Shown: positions 49,012 to 58,824, numbered from the stretch's first letter. The stretch is 64,000 bases of DNA from Thioalkalivibrio sp. XN279 (GCF_011089885.1 NZ_JAANBD010000028.1:248001-312000), one strand, 5' to 3'. The notes: generated by a model from the sequence alone, not told the origin. A program made the numbers and translations.

Positions 49012-50316
49012 CTAGCTCCTGGCCCGCTGCGGGCCGCCCTCGACCAGGACCCCTTCCTCGCCTTCCAGCTTCGCCACGATCACGGCGCAGGCGCAGTCGC
49101 CGAGGATGTTGATGGCGGTGCGCGCCATGTCGAGGATGCGGTCGAAGACGAACAACACGCCGATGGCCTCCACCGGCAGCCCGACCGCAGCGAGGATGAT
49201 GGCGATCGCCACCAGCGAGGCCGAGGGAATGCCGGCCACGCCCACCGAGGTCACCAGCGCGGTGATGACGATGACGAACTGCACGCCGAAGGACAGCTCC
49301 AGGCCGTAGGCCTGGGCGATGAACATGGCGGCGACGCACTCGTACAGCGCGGTGCCGTTCATGTTCACCGTGGCGCCGAGCGGGAGCACGAAGCTCGAGG
49401 TCCGGTTGGAGACGCCGGCGCGCTTCTCCATGGCGTCCATGGTGATCGGCAGCGTGGCCGAGGACGAGGCGGTGGAGAAGGCCGTCAACAGCGCCGGGGC
49501 CGCGGCCCGGTACAGCGCCACCGGGCTCACCTTGCCCACCGTCTTGACCAGCAGGGGAATGCTGATGAGCGCATGCAGGGCCAGCGCGCCGAGCACGGTG
49601 AGGCTGAACACGACCAGCGGCCGCGCCGCGTCGAAGCCGGTCTGCGCCACCGTGCGCGCCACCAGCCCGAACACGCCGATGGGGGCGAAGGTCATCACCC
49701 ACTCGGTGACCTTCATCATCACCGCGAACAGGCCGTCCCAGAAGCGGTACATGGCCTCGCTCTGCTCGTTCTCGACGCGGGTCATGAAATAGCCGAACAC
49801 GATGCTGAAGAAGATCAGGCCCAGCATCTGGCCCTCGGCCGCAGCCTGGATGATGTTCGGCGGCACCATGCTCATGAACAGCCGCGCCAGCTGCCCGCCG
49901 CCGCCGCTGCCGGCCGTGGCGCCGACGCTCTCGGCCACGGCGCGCGTGCTCTCTTCCAGCGCCAGCAGGTCGCGCGCCGGCTCGCCGTCGACGATGCCCG
50001 GCTGCACCAGGTTCACCAGCACCAGCCCGATGAGGATGGCCATCAGGGTGGTGACGCCGTAGAACAGGAGCGTCTTGCCGCCGAGGCGGCCGAGGTTGCC
50101 GCCGCCGCCGATACCCGCCACGCCGACGATGATCGAGGAGACGATCAGCGGCACGATGAGCATCTTCAGCGCATTGATGAACAGCGTGCCGACGAAGTCG
50201 AACACCGAGTAGAAGGTGACCCCGAACAGGGCCCCCTGCTCGCCCGCCAGCCACCCCGCCGCGACGCCCGCGACGATCGCGATCAGGATCCGCCAGTGGA
50301 GCTGGAGCTTGCCCAC
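49012..50316 (-). CDS. Dicarboxylate/amino acid:cation symporter (DAACS family)
   Basis: This 434-residue inner membrane protein matches the GltP/DctA family: eight or so membrane helices, the reentrant-loop serines (AFSTASSSATLPITMDAMEK), and the substrate and Na+ site LPLGATVNMNGTALYECVAAMF. The hairpin-2 region IPSASLVAIAIIL and the DRILDMARTAINILGDCACAVIV helix with the substrate-binding Asp/Asn pattern are present. It imports glutamate, aspartate or C4-dicarboxylates with Na+ or H+. The start is GTG at 50316, four bases after the ppiD stop. Confidence 0.92.
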   Translation of the reverse strand: MGKLQLHWRILIAIVAGVAAGWLAGEQGALFGVTFYSVFDFVGTLFINALKMLIVPLIVSSIIVGVAGIGGGGNLGRLGGKTLLFYGVTTLMAILIGLVLVNLVQPGIVDGEPARDLLALEESTRAVAESVGATAGSGGGGQLARLFMSMVPPNIIQAAAEGQMLGLIFFSIVFGYFMTRVENEQSEAMYRFWDGLFAVMMKVTEWVMTFAPIGVFGLVARTVAQTGFDAARPLVVFSLTVLGALALHALISIPLLVKTVGKVSPVALYRAAAPALLTAFSTASSSATLPITMDAMEKRAGVSNRTSSFVLPLGATVNMNGTALYECVAAMFIAQAYGLELSFGVQFVIVITALVTSVGVAGIPSASLVAIAIILAAVGLPVEAIGVLFVFDRILDMARTAINILGDCACAVIVAKLEGEEGVLVEGGPQRARS

Positions 50317-50320
50317 CTTC

Positions 50321-52201
50321 CTACTGCAGGGCGTTCTCGAACACCGTCACTTCCGCGCGCTGGCGCATGTCCTCGAGGTAAGCCTGCAGCTCCTGCGAAG
50401 CCCGTGCCCCACGGCTGCGGTCGCGCAGCTGGCGCTGTTCCTCGGGGCGCAGCAGGTCCAGCCCGCCAGGCGTGGCCGTCAACACCCGCACCACGAACGC
50501 TGCGCTGGGGCCCTGGGTGCGGCTGATCACGGGCTCGCCGGCCGGGCGAGGCGCCGCGAAGGCTGCGCTGACCACCGCCGGCGGCGCCGTCACGTCGTCG
50601 CGCACCACGGTCAGGCCGGCGACGTGGTCGCCCGACACCGCCGCGGCGACCTCCGCCACGGGCTCGCCTGCGGCCAGCCGGGTCTCGGCCTCCGCGGCCA
50701 GCTCCGCCACCCGGGCGGCCGCACGCTCGCGGCGCAGTTCGTCCTGGATCTGCGCCGCCACGTCCTGCAGCGGGCGCTGCTCGGGCGGGTGATGGTCGCT
50801 CACGCGCAGCACCAGGACGCGGTCATCGTCGAGTTCCACCAGGCCGCTGTTCTCGCGCCGGTCGAACACGCCCTCGCTCCAGGCCGCCGCCAGCACCGCG
50901 GGCTCTGCGGCGATGCCGGCGCCGCCCTGGCGGGTCACGTCCGCCACCGTGCTGATCTCGTAGCCCAGCGCCGCCGCGGCGGGCTGCAGGCTGTCCGGGT
51001 TCTCGAAGGCGAGCGTCGCGAGCGCCTCGGCGTCATCGTAGTAACGATCTTCCGCCTGGCGACTGCGGTACTCGGCGAGCAGCTCCTCGCGCGCTTCCTC
51101 GAAGCTCGCGCCGCCGCTCTGCTGCATTTCGTCGAGCCGGATCAGGTGCCAGCCGAACTCCGACTGCACCGGCTCGCTCACCGTGCCGGGCTCCATGGCG
51201 AACAGCGCCGCCTCGAAGGCCGGCACCATCATGCCGCGCTCCACCCAGCCGAGATCGCCGCCCTGGCGCGCCGAGCCGGGATCCTCCGAGGCCTCCTCCG
51301 CCACCGCGGCAAAGTCCTCGCCGGCCTCGATGCGGGCGCGCAGCGCCTCGATCCGCGCCTCGGCGTCGTCGCCGGTGACGAGGATGTGCGCCGCCTTGCG
51401 GCGTTCCAGTCCGAGGAAGCGCTCGGGCTCCCGGCTCACCTCGGACTCGTAGTAGGCGCGCAGGTCTTCCTCGGACACTTCCACCTGCGCAGCCAGCGTG
51501 TCCAGCTCGACCAGGATGTACGCCAGGTCCACGGCCTCGGGCGTCATCCAGCGCTCCGGGCTCTCCTGGTAACGCGCCTCGACCTCGGCCTCGCTCACCT
51601 CGATGTCAGCCAGGAAGCGCTCCAGCGGCAGCGAAACCCACTCGATCTCGCGCAGCTCCCGCTCCAGCGCCACGCGGCGCGCCAGTTCGTCGGGGGTGAT
51701 GAAACTGGACAGCACGATTGCGTCCTGCAGCTGCTGCACCTCGAGCAGGCGGCGCTGCTCGGCCTCGAACATCGAGGGCGTGTAGCCGGCGCCCGCGAGG
51801 GCGGCCCGATACGCCTCCATGCTGAACTCGCCGCCGACCCGGAAAGCCTCGTAGGACTGCACCTGCTCGGCCAGCGCTGCGTCGCTGACGCGGTAACCCG
51901 CACCGACCACGCGCTGCTGCAGGAGCTCGCGACTGACGAACTGCTCGATGACGCCGCGGCGGATCTCGTCGGCGATCTCCTCGGGGACGTCGCCGCGAAA
52001 GGCCTGCTGGAAACGCGACACCTGCTCCTGGTAGGCGCGCCGCACGGGCTCCACCGGGACCTCGGCGCCGTTGACCTTGGCGGCCATCGGGCGTGGCGTG
52101 AAGCTGAGGTCGATACCCCACACGGCGAACACGATGCCGATGGTGATGACGATGGTCCAGGCGACCCAGCCGGTGATCTTCTCTCGGATTTTCTGCAGCA
52201 T
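50321..52201 (-). CDS. ppiD: Periplasmic folding chaperone PpiD
   Basis: This 626-residue protein has one N-terminal membrane anchor (about 10-31, GWVAWTIVITIGIVFAVWG), a SurA-type N-terminal chaperone domain and a parvulin domain at about 265-365 (KAAHILVTGDD, GGDLGWVERGMMVPAFEAALF, SEFGWHLIRLDE). A second helical chaperone region fills the C-terminus. It helps outer membrane and secreted proteins fold at the periplasmic face. The ATG at 52201 gives the conserved MLQKIREKI start. hupB-ppiD order with intervening tRNAs is conserved in this lineage. Confidence 0.93.
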   Translation of the reverse strand: MLQKIREKITGWVAWTIVITIGIVFAVWGIDLSFTPRPMAAKVNGAEVPVEPVRRAYQEQVSRFQQAFRGDVPEEIADEIRRGVIEQFVSRELLQQRVVGAGYRVSDAALAEQVQSYEAFRVGGEFSMEAYRAALAGAGYTPSMFEAEQRRLLEVQQLQDAIVLSSFITPDELARRVALERELREIEWVSLPLERFLADIEVSEAEVEARYQESPERWMTPEAVDLAYILVELDTLAAQVEVSEEDLRAYYESEVSREPERFLGLERRKAAHILVTGDDAEARIEALRARIEAGEDFAAVAEEASEDPGSARQGGDLGWVERGMMVPAFEAALFAMEPGTVSEPVQSEFGWHLIRLDEMQQSGGASFEEAREELLAEYRSRQAEDRYYDDAEALATLAFENPDSLQPAAAALGYEISTVADVTRQGGAGIAAEPAVLAAAWSEGVFDRRENSGLVELDDDRVLVLRVSDHHPPEQRPLQDVAAQIQDELRRERAAARVAELAAEAETRLAAGEPVAEVAAAVSGDHVAGLTVVRDDVTAPPAVVSAAFAAPRPAGEPVISRTQGPSAAFVVRVLTATPGGLDLLRPEEQRQLRDRSRGARASQELQAYLEDMRQRAEVTVFENALQ

Positions 52202-52282
52202 GAAAGCCTCGGCTCTCCAGGCGGCCCCGGCCTGCGCCGGGAGCGGAAAATGAAAGGGCGCCACGCGGGCGCCCTTGCAAAA

Positions 52283-52359
52283 TGGCGGAGCGGACGGGAC
52301 TCGAACCCGCGACCCCCGGCGTGACAGGCCGGTATTCTAACCGACTGAACTACCGCTCC
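52283..52359 (-). tRNA. tRNA-Asp (GTC)
   Basis: The 77-nt cloverleaf starts GGAGCGG, has a D-arm with TAGTTCAGTCGGTTAGAA, an anticodon stem CCGGC/GCCGG around CTGTCAC (anticodon GTC), the T-arm GGGTTCGAGTCCC and an acceptor 3' strand CCGCTCC followed by G and an encoded CCA. Confidence 0.97.
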
Positions 52360-52370
52360 AAAACTGTGAC

Positions 52371-52446
52371 TGGTGGGTGCTGAAGGGATCGAACCTTCGA
52401 CCTTCGCCTTGTAAGGGCGACGCTCTCCCAGCTGAGCTAAGCACCC
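52371..52446 (-). tRNA. tRNA-Val (TAC)
   Basis: The 76-nt cloverleaf starts GGGTGCT, has the D-arm TAGCTCAGCTGGGAGAGC, an anticodon stem CGCCC/GGGCG-like arm around TTACAAG (anticodon TAC), the T-arm AGGTTCGATCCCT and acceptor 3' strand AGCACCC with A and an encoded CCA. It is 11 bases from tRNA-Asp and probably co-transcribed with it, between hupB and ppiD. Confidence 0.97.
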
Positions 52447-52466
52447 GCGCTCCCCGGGAGGGCGCG

Positions 52467-52739
52467 CTAGTTTACTGCGTCCTTCAGTGCTTTGCCAGCC
52501 TTGAAGCCCGGCACCTTGCTCGCAGCGATGGTGATGGTTTCGCCCGTCTTGGGGTTGCGGCCCTGGCGGGCGGCGCGCGCCTTCACCGAGAAGCTGCCGA
52601 AACCAACAATGGAAACCTGGTCGCCCTTCTTCAGCGCGCGGGTCACGGTGTCAACAAACGCCTCGACAGCCTTGGTGGCGTCGGTCTTGGTGAGGTCGGC
52701 GGCCGCAGCCACGGCATCGATCAATTCGCCCTTGTTCAT
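52467..52739 (-). CDS. hupB: DNA-binding protein HU-beta
   Basis: This 90-residue protein is the usual length and sequence of bacterial [34 protein letters not shown], the [25 protein letters not shown] beta-arm with the conserved Pro, and a final helix. It bends and packages DNA as a dimer. The ATG at 52739 gives the family start; the upstream frame lies in the promoter region. A strong promoter is visible at 52843-52871. Confidence 0.97.
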   Translation of the reverse strand: MNKGELIDAVAAAADLTKTDATKAVEAFVDTVTRALKKGDQVSIVGFGSFSVKARAARQGRNPKTGETITIAASKVPGFKAGKALKDAVN

Positions 52740-52842
52740 CAGCGTACCTTCGTGTTCTGTATGTGTGTTGTGTCCCCGGCCCCAAACTGCGAAACCCGCC
52801 GACGCGGCGGGCTGTGCGGGAGTGCGCCGTAAGAGGTCCGGT

Positions 52843-52871
52843 TTTATAGCAAGCGCACCGGGTGAGGTCAA
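52843..52871 (-). promoter_or_regulatory. Sigma-70 promoter of hupB
   Basis: On the minus strand TTGACC (52871-52866) and TATAAA (52848-52843) are separated by 17 bases, five of six matches each. The transcript would start roughly 100 bases before the hupB ATG. Confidence 0.75.
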
Positions 52872-52873
52872 TT

Positions 52874-52885
52874 AAACCATGGTTT
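52874..52885. promoter_or_regulatory. Perfect AAACCATGGTTT palindrome in the hupB-cydA divergent region
   Basis: This 12-bp palindrome lies two bases upstream of the hupB -35 hexamer and about 110 bases before cydA. Its position suits an operator acting on either divergent gene. No convincing cydA promoter could be placed in the remaining 255-nt gap. Confidence 0.45.
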
Positions 52886-52994
52886 CGATACCGTGCCGCG
52901 GTGCGCAAAACACGCCGCGCAACCGTAAAAACCGAAACGCGATCAAAGCCGAATTTCCGTATCATGGACCAGTTCTAAATTCGAGGATGGAATC

Positions 52995-54401
52995 ATGGAG
53001 CTCGACCCCCTCTTCCTGTCGCGCGTGCAATTCGCGTTCGTCGTCTCCTTCCACGCCATCTTCCCGGTGTTTTCCATCGGGCTCGCGGCCTACATCGCCG
53101 TACTGGAAGGTATCTATTACAAGACCGACGATCCGTCGTGGCTGAAGCTGTCCAAGTTCTGGACCAAGGTCTTCGCCATCGTGTTCGGCATGGGCGTGGT
53201 CTCGGGCATCGTCATGGCCTTCCAGTTCGGCACCAACTGGAGCAACTACTCCTACGCTGCATCGAACTTCATCGGGCCGCTCCTCGCCTACGAGGTGGTG
53301 ACGGCCTTCTTCCTCGAAGCGACCTTCCTCGGCGTGCTGCTCTTCGGGCGGGACAAGGTGCCGCGCGGCCTGCACCTGTTCGCCGCCTGCATGGTGGCCA
53401 TCGGCACGACGATTTCCTCCTTCTGGATCCTCTCCGCCAACAGCTGGATGCAGACGCCCGCGGGCGTGGAAATGGTCGACGGCATGATCCACATGACCTC
53501 GTGGACCCAGGCCATTTTCAATTCGTCCTTCCCCTACCGTTTCGCGCACTTCCTGCTGGCCTCCTTCATCACCGGCGGCTTCGTGGTCGCCGGCGTGAGC
53601 GCGTGGTACCTGCTGCACGGCCGCCACGGCGACATCGCCGAGAAGGCCTTGAAGATGTGCGTGATCATGCTGGCTGTGGCCACGCCGCTGCAGCTGCTCT
53701 CGGGCGACATGCATGGGCTGAACACCCTCGAGGAGCAGCCGGTCAAAGTGGCGGCGATGGAAGGCAACTGGGAGACCGGGCCCAACATCCCGCTGCTGCT
53801 GTTCGCAATCCCGGACATGGCGAACGAGACCAACCACTTCGAGATCGGGATCCCCAACGGGGCCAGCCTGATCCTCAAGCACAGCGCGGACGGCGTGGTG
53901 CCGGGCCTGAAGTCGGTGCCACCAGAGGAACGGCCGCCGGTGGGCGTGACCTTCTGGAGTTTCCGCGTCATGGTGGCCATCGGCATGCTGATGATCGCCG
54001 TGTCGCTATGGGGCGCGGTGCAGCTCTATCGGCGCAAGCTCTATGAGTCGACGCTGCTCCTTAAGATCCTCAGCTGGATGATTCCGTTGCCGTTCCTGGC
54101 CGTGATTGCGGGCTGGTTCGTGACCGAGATCGGACGCCAGCCCTGGATCATCTACGGCATGATGACCGTCGGCGAAGGACTGACCCCGTCGCTCACCGGC
54201 TGGATGGCGCTGACCACCCTGATCGGTTACTTCGCCGTCTATGCGGTGGTGTTCGCCTCCGGCCTGTACTACCTGCGCAAAGTCATCATGGCGGGCCCGG
54301 ACCCGGTCGAGGAATCACACGAACGCATCACCGGCACGCCGAAGCGGCCTTGGTCCGCGGTGGATGGCAAGTTCGAAGCAGCCGGCACGACAGGGAGCTG
54401 A
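52995..54401 (+). CDS. cydA: Cytochrome bd quinol oxidase subunit I (short Q-loop, CioA-like)
   Basis: This 468-residue membrane protein begins MELDPLFLSRVQFAFVVSFH, with His20 in the position of the conserved haem-ligand histidine of helix 1. It has the quinol-site QPVKVAAMEGNWETG and the GWFVTEIGRQPW block. It lacks the ~60-residue C-terminal Q-loop insertion of E. coli CydA, so it belongs to the short-Q-loop group that includes cyanide-insensitive oxidases. It oxidises quinol and reduces oxygen to water. GAGGA lies seven bases before the ATG. It heads the cydABDC cluster. Confidence 0.95.
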   Translation: MELDPLFLSRVQFAFVVSFHAIFPVFSIGLAAYIAVLEGIYYKTDDPSWLKLSKFWTKVFAIVFGMGVVSGIVMAFQFGTNWSNYSYAASNFIGPLLAYEVVTAFFLEATFLGVLLFGRDKVPRGLHLFAACMVAIGTTISSFWILSANSWMQTPAGVEMVDGMIHMTSWTQAIFNSSFPYRFAHFLLASFITGGFVVAGVSAWYLLHGRHGDIAEKALKMCVIMLAVATPLQLLSGDMHGLNTLEEQPVKVAAMEGNWETGPNIPLLLFAIPDMANETNHFEIGIPNGASLILKHSADGVVPGLKSVPPEERPPVGVTFWSFRVMVAIGMLMIAVSLWGAVQLYRRKLYESTLLLKILSWMIPLPFLAVIAGWFVTEIGRQPWIIYGMMTVGEGLTPSLTGWMALTTLIGYFAVYAVVFASGLYYLRKVIMAGPDPVEESHERITGTPKRPWSAVDGKFEAAGTTGS

Positions 54402-54403
54402 AC

Positions 54404-55411
54404 ATGGAACTGATCGACCTGACGCTCGTGTGGGTGGCGCTGATTGGGTTCGGCGTCTTCATGTACGTCCTGATGGACGGCTTCGACCTCGGCGTAGGCA
54501 TCCTTTTCCCCTTTGCCCCCGGCGAAGAGTCGCGCGACCTGATGATGAACTCGGTCGCGCCGGTGTGGGACGGCAACGAGACCTGGCTGATCCTCGGCGG
54601 CGCCGGCCTGCTGGCGGCGTTCCCGATGATCTACTCGGTGTTCCTGCCGGCGCTGTACATCGGCGTGTTCCTGCTGCTGGCGGGCCTGATCTTCCGCGGC
54701 ATCGCCTTCGAGTTCCGTTTCAAGGCGACCACCGGCAAGAAGTGGTGGAACATCTCCTTCTTCGGCGGCTCGACCGTGGCGTCCTTCGCCCAGGGCGCGG
54801 TGATCGGCAGCTACGTGCAGGGTTTCAACGTGGTCGACGGCCGCTATGTCGGCGGCGCTTTCGACTGGCTGACGCCCTTCACGCTGATGACCGGACTCGG
54901 CGTGGTGGCGGGCTATGCCCTGCTGGGCGTGACCTGGACCATCATGAAGACCGAGGGCAAGACGCAGGACTGGGCCTTCAGGCTGGCGCCCAAGCTGCTC
55001 GCCGTGGTGCTGGTGTTCTTCGTGCTGGTGAGCGCCTGGACCCCGATGACAAACGAACGCGTGATGTCGCGCTGGTTCGACCACGTCAACTGGCTGTGGC
55101 TGTTCCCCGCGCTGACCCTCGCCTTCGCCGCCTGGGTGTTCTACAAGCTGAAGCAGCGCGCGGACATTGCGCCCTTCATCGGCTCCATGATCCTGTTCTC
55201 GATGTTCTACCTCGGGATCCTGATCTCCATGTGGCCGCTGGCCGTGCCGCCCAACTACACCTTCTGGGACGCCGCCTCGGACCCGGGCAGCCAGCTGTTC
55301 CTGCTGATCGGCTTCCTGTTCCTGATCCCGATCGTGCTCGGCTACACCGCCTGGACGTACTGGGTGTTCCGCGGCAAGGTCGGCCGCGGAGCCGGTTACG
55401 CTGGCCACTGA
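54404..55411 (+). CDS. cydB: Cytochrome bd quinol oxidase subunit II
   Basis: This 335-residue protein has eight or nine membrane helices and CydB signatures: VLMDGFDLGVGILFPF, NSVAPVWDGNETWLILGGAGLLAAFP and GPGSQLFLLIGFLFLIP-like end region (ASDPGSQLFLLIGFLFLIP). It forms the oxidase with CydA. The ATG at 54404 follows the cydA stop by two bases with AGGGAG upstream. No CydX-like small ORF is visible after it, since the next gene follows directly or overlaps. Confidence 0.95.
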   Translation: MELIDLTLVWVALIGFGVFMYVLMDGFDLGVGILFPFAPGEESRDLMMNSVAPVWDGNETWLILGGAGLLAAFPMIYSVFLPALYIGVFLLLAGLIFRGIAFEFRFKATTGKKWWNISFFGGSTVASFAQGAVIGSYVQGFNVVDGRYVGGAFDWLTPFTLMTGLGVVAGYALLGVTWTIMKTEGKTQDWAFRLAPKLLAVVLVFFVLVSAWTPMTNERVMSRWFDHVNWLWLFPALTLAFAAWVFYKLKQRADIAPFIGSMILFSMFYLGILISMWPLAVPPNYTFWDAASDPGSQLFLLIGFLFLIPIVLGYTAWTYWVFRGKVGRGAGYAGH

Positions 55412-57098
55412 GCCGGCGCCCGGCGCCGCCCCAGGTCCGGGTGACTGGCTGAAAACGCGGGCGCCGGCCTGGCTGGCGCCCGCTTCGTTTGCGCTGGCCG
55501 TCACCGAGGCCGCCTGCGTGCTCGCCCAGGCGTGGCTGCTGGCCTGGATCCTGTCGCAGGCCATCGTCCACGGCGCCGCGCTGGCGACCCTCGCGCTGCC
55601 GCTCGCCGGCCTGCTCGCCGCGTTCATCCTGCGCGCGCTCATCGGCGGCGTGCGCGGAATGATCGCCGCGCGCGCTTCCGGCGCCGTGCGCCAGGCACTG
55701 CGCGGCGAGCTGTTCACGCGCATGGTGGACGCCGGGCCGCTGCTGAAGGGGCGGCGCGGCACCGGCGCCTTGTCCACCGTGCTGATCGAGCAGGTGGAGA
55801 CGCTCGATCCCTTCTACGCCCGTTTCATGCCGCAAATGATCACGGTGCGCGTGGTCCCCGTGGCCATCCTGGTGGCCGTGGCCTGGGCCGACTGGCTGGC
55901 AGGCCTGCTGCTGCTGCTGAGCGCGCCGCTGATCCCGGGCTTCATGATTCTCATCGGCTGGGGCGCGGAACAGGTCAGTCGCGAGCAACAGGCGGCACTG
56001 GCCCGGCTCGGCGGCATCTTCTTCGACCGCCTGCGCGGGCTGGACGTGCTGCGCCGCTTCGGCGCCGAACAGCGCGAGGCCAGGCGCATTGCCGATTTCA
56101 CCGAGGATTTCCGCGCCCGCACCATGCAGGTGCTGCGCGTCGCCTTCCTCTCCTCCGCGGTGCTGGAGTTCTTCAGCTCGGTGGCGATTGCCATGCTCGC
56201 CATCTACATCGGCTTCGGCCTGCTGGGCTTCGTCACGCTCGGCCCCGCGGAAAACCTCACCCTGTTTTCCGGCCTGTTCGTGCTGCTGCTGGCGCCGGAG
56301 TTCTACAACCCGCTGCGCACCCTGGCCCAGCACTGGCACGACCGCGCCGGCGCGCTCGCCGCGGCGCGCAGCATTCGCGAGGTGCTGGCCACGCCGCCGG
56401 CGCGCGCTGAGCCTGCCGCGCCGGCTGCACGGGTCCCGGCGGCCGCGTGCCGGGTGCGCGTGCACGGCGTGGAGCTGGCGCTGCCCGGGCGGCCGCCGCT
56501 GTTCCAGGACCTGTCACTCGAGGCAGCGGCCGGCGAGAAGCTGGTGCTCTACGGTCCCAGCGGCTGCGGCAAGTCCACGCTGCTGGGCATCATCGGCGGC
56601 TTCCTGGCGCCGGACGCGGGCGAAGTCCACTACGACGAGGTCCCGGTGGCCGCCCTCACGCGCGGCCAGCTCAGCGCGCTGCGCGGCTACCTCGGCCAGC
56701 AGCCGTTCCTGTTCGCCGGCAGCATCCGCGAGAACATCACGCTGGACCGGCCGGCGGATGCGGCGGCGCTCGAGCGCGCCCTGGCGCTCGCCGGCCTGGC
56801 GAGCTTCCTCGCCGGCCTCCCGGGCGGCCTGGACACCCGCCTCGGGCAGGACGGGCTGGGCGTCTCCGGGGGCCAGGCGCGACGTATCGCGCTGGCGCGC
56901 GTGCTGTTGCGGCCGGGGCCGTTGCTGCTGCTGGACGAGCCCACGTCGAGCCTGGACGCGGACACCGAGCGGCGTTTCTGGGCCGACCTCGACCGCGCGC
57001 TGGCGGTACAGCCCATGACCGTGGTGTGCGCCAGCCACAGCCCGCTGGCGCTGGCCTGGGCCGACCGCGCCGTGGCCCTCGGGGAGGCGTCCGCATGA
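55401..57098 (+). CDS. cydD: Thiol reductant ABC exporter subunit CydD, probable CTG start
   Basis: This protein (about 565 residues from CTG 55401) has an ABC exporter membrane domain and an ATPase with Walker [10 protein letters not shown], signature GVSGGQARR and [12 protein letters not shown]. CydDC exports cysteine/glutathione and is needed for cytochrome bd assembly. Similarity to E. coli CydD (RWLKQQ...IAQAWFMARIL) begins at [20 protein letters not shown], which lies upstream of the first canonical start, GTG 55518. Between the in-frame stop at 55323 and 55518 there is no ATG, GTG or TTG. CTG codons at 55401 (GGAG nine bases upstream) and 55449 are the candidates. The 3' end overlaps cydC by four bases. 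Confidence 0.85.
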   Translation: MATEPAPGAAPGPGDWLKTRAPAWLAPASFALAVTEAACVLAQAWLLAWILSQAIVHGAALATLALPLAGLLAAFILRALIGGVRGMIAARASGAVRQALRGELFTRMVDAGPLLKGRRGTGALSTVLIEQVETLDPFYARFMPQMITVRVVPVAILVAVAWADWLAGLLLLLSAPLIPGFMILIGWGAEQVSREQQAALARLGGIFFDRLRGLDVLRRFGAEQREARRIADFTEDFRARTMQVLRVAFLSSAVLEFFSSVAIAMLAIYIGFGLLGFVTLGPAENLTLFSGLFVLLLAPEFYNPLRTLAQHWHDRAGALAAARSIREVLATPPARAEPAAPAARVPAAACRVRVHGVELALPGRPPLFQDLSLEAAAGEKLVLYGPSGCGKSTLLGIIGGFLAPDAGEVHYDEVPVAALTRGQLSALRGYLGQQPFLFAGSIRENITLDRPADAAALERALALAGLASFLAGLPGGLDTRLGQDGLGVSGGQARRIALARVLLRPGPLLLLDEPTSSLDADTERRFWADLDRALAVQPMTVVCASHSPLALAWADRAVALGEASA

Positions 57099-58759
57099 GC
57101 AGCCGCCCGACTCCGGACCGCCTGCCTCTCGGCCGCCTGCTGGCGCGGCGGCGCGGCTGGCTCATCGCCGGCCTGGCGCTGATCCTGCTCAGCCTGTTCG
57201 CCGGCGTCGCCCTGCTGGCGCTGTCGGGCTGGTTCATCACCGCCAGCGCCCTGGCGGGCCTGGGTGTCATCGCCACGCTGGATATCTTCGCCCCCGGCGC
57301 CGGGATCCGCCTCGCCGCCATCACCCGCACGGTGGCGCGTTACGGCGAACGGCTGGTCACGCACGAGGCCACGTTCCGCCTCTTGGCCGACCTGCGCCTG
57401 GCGTTGTTCGAGCGCCTGCTGCGCCTGGACGAGGTGCAGCTGCGCGGGCTGCAGCGCGGCGACACGCTGAACCGCCTCACCGCCGACGTCGACACCCTCG
57501 ACCACCTGTTCCTCGGCGTCATCGGGCCGGGCGTGTCGGCGTTCCTGCTCACGCTCCTTGCTGCCCTGCTGGCGGCGCTGTGGGTGGATCCGGGTGTTGC
57601 CCTGGCCGTGGCGCTGGTGCTGCTGGCGGCCAACCCGCTGGTCGCCGAGCTGGCGCGACGCCGGGGCCTGGCCGCAAGCCGCGGCCTGGTCGCGGCCCTG
57701 CCCGGGCTGCGGCGCCAGGCCGGCGACGGGCTGGAAGGCCTGCAGGAACTGGTGGCCTTCGATCTCGGCGACGTGCAACGACAGGCGCTCGAGACGCGCT
57801 CTGCGCACATGATCAGCCTGCAGGAGCGCCTGCAGCGGCTGGATGCCGCCAGCCAGGCCGGCGTTACGCTGGCCGGCTTCGGCGCCACCTGGCTGGCGCT
57901 GGTGCTGGGGCTGGCGCTGCTGCAGGCCGGGACCATCAGCGGGCCGGTGCTCGGGCTGCTGGTGCTCGGCGTGCTCGCCCTGGGCGAGGCCTGGCAACCC
58001 CTGCCGGCGGCATGGCGCCGCCTGGAGCAGTGCCGCGGCGCCGCGCAGCGCCTGGGCGAAAGCTGGGGCCAGTCCCCGATGCTCGCCGTCGCAGACGAAG
58101 CGCTCGCGCCCCACGGCCGCCGCCTGTCGCTGCAGGCCGTCACCTTCGGCTATCGCGCCGACCTGCCGCCGGTGCTGCAGAACTTGTCGCTGGAAATCGA
58201 CGCCGGGGAACGCATCGCCGTGGTCGGGCCCAGCGGCGCCGGCAAGAGCACGCTGGCCATGCTGTTGATGCGCCAGCTCGATCCGGACGCCGGCACGGTG
58301 CGGCTCGAAGGCGTGGACCTGCGGCAGCTCGACCCGGACGGGCTCAGGCGGCACATCGGCCTCCTGGCGCAGCGCCCCGTGCTGTTTCGCGACACCTTGG
58401 CGGAGAACCTGCGCATCGCCCGGCCCGGGGCCGGCGACGGGGAACTGATGCACGCGCTGGAAATCGCCGGTCTCGGCGGCTTCGTCTCCGGCCTGGAACA
58501 CGGTCTGGATACCTGGATCGACGAGGCCGGCAGCAACCTCTCGGGCGGCGAGGCGCGGCGCGTGTCGCTGGCGCGGCTGGTGCTGACCGACTGCCCGGTG
58601 GTGATCCTGGACGAGCCGACCACGGGCCTCGACGCCGCCACCGCGCAGGGGCTGGCACAGACCCTGGACCGCTGGCTGCAGGGACGGACCGCGGTGATGA
58701 TCACCCACGACCCGGAGCTGCTGCCGCGCTACGACCGGGTCTTGCGGGTCGGCGCCTGA
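57095..58759 (+). CDS. cydC: Thiol reductant ABC exporter subunit CydC
   Basis: This 554-residue half-transporter has a six-helix membrane domain ([31 protein letters not shown] is the typical CydC start) and an ATPase domain with Walker [10 protein letters not shown], the Q-loop region LLAQRPVLF, signature NLSGGEARR and Walker [13 protein letters not shown]. It pairs with CydD to export thiols to the periplasm. The ATG overlaps the cydD stop (ATGA). Its stop is followed within 20 bases by the lon terminator, so the two operons converge tightly. Confidence 0.95.
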   Translation: MSSRPTPDRLPLGRLLARRRGWLIAGLALILLSLFAGVALLALSGWFITASALAGLGVIATLDIFAPGAGIRLAAITRTVARYGERLVTHEATFRLLADLRLALFERLLRLDEVQLRGLQRGDTLNRLTADVDTLDHLFLGVIGPGVSAFLLTLLAALLAALWVDPGVALAVALVLLAANPLVAELARRRGLAASRGLVAALPGLRRQAGDGLEGLQELVAFDLGDVQRQALETRSAHMISLQERLQRLDAASQAGVTLAGFGATWLALVLGLALLQAGTISGPVLGLLVLGVLALGEAWQPLPAAWRRLEQCRGAAQRLGESWGQSPMLAVADEALAPHGRRLSLQAVTFGYRADLPPVLQNLSLEIDAGERIAVVGPSGAGKSTLAMLLMRQLDPDAGTVRLEGVDLRQLDPDGLRRHIGLLAQRPVLFRDTLAENLRIARPGAGDGELMHALEIAGLGGFVSGLEHGLDTWIDEAGSNLSGGEARRVSLARLVLTDCPVVILDEPTTGLDAATAQGLAQTLDRWLQGRTAVMITHDPELLPRYDRVLRVGA

Positions 58760-58771
58760 ACACGCGCCCAT

Positions 58772-58807
58772 GAAAAAGGGGCGCGCAGCAACACCGCCGC
58801 GCGCCCC
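58772..58807 (-). terminator. Intrinsic terminator of lon
   Basis: On the minus strand the perfect 9-bp stem GGGGCGCGC (58807-58799) / GCGCGCCCC (58786-58778) with a 12-base loop is followed by TTTTT (58777-58773). It lies 18 bases after the lon stop and could also limit read-through from cydC. Confidence 0.85.
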
Positions 58808-58824
58808 CGGTCCGTTACCGCCGC

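Noticed and set aside
52283-52446. tRNA-Asp/tRNA-Val as an attachment site of an integrated island
   Set aside because: No integrase, no duplicated tRNA 3' end in the window; tRNAs at this place are part of the conserved hupB-ppiD region.
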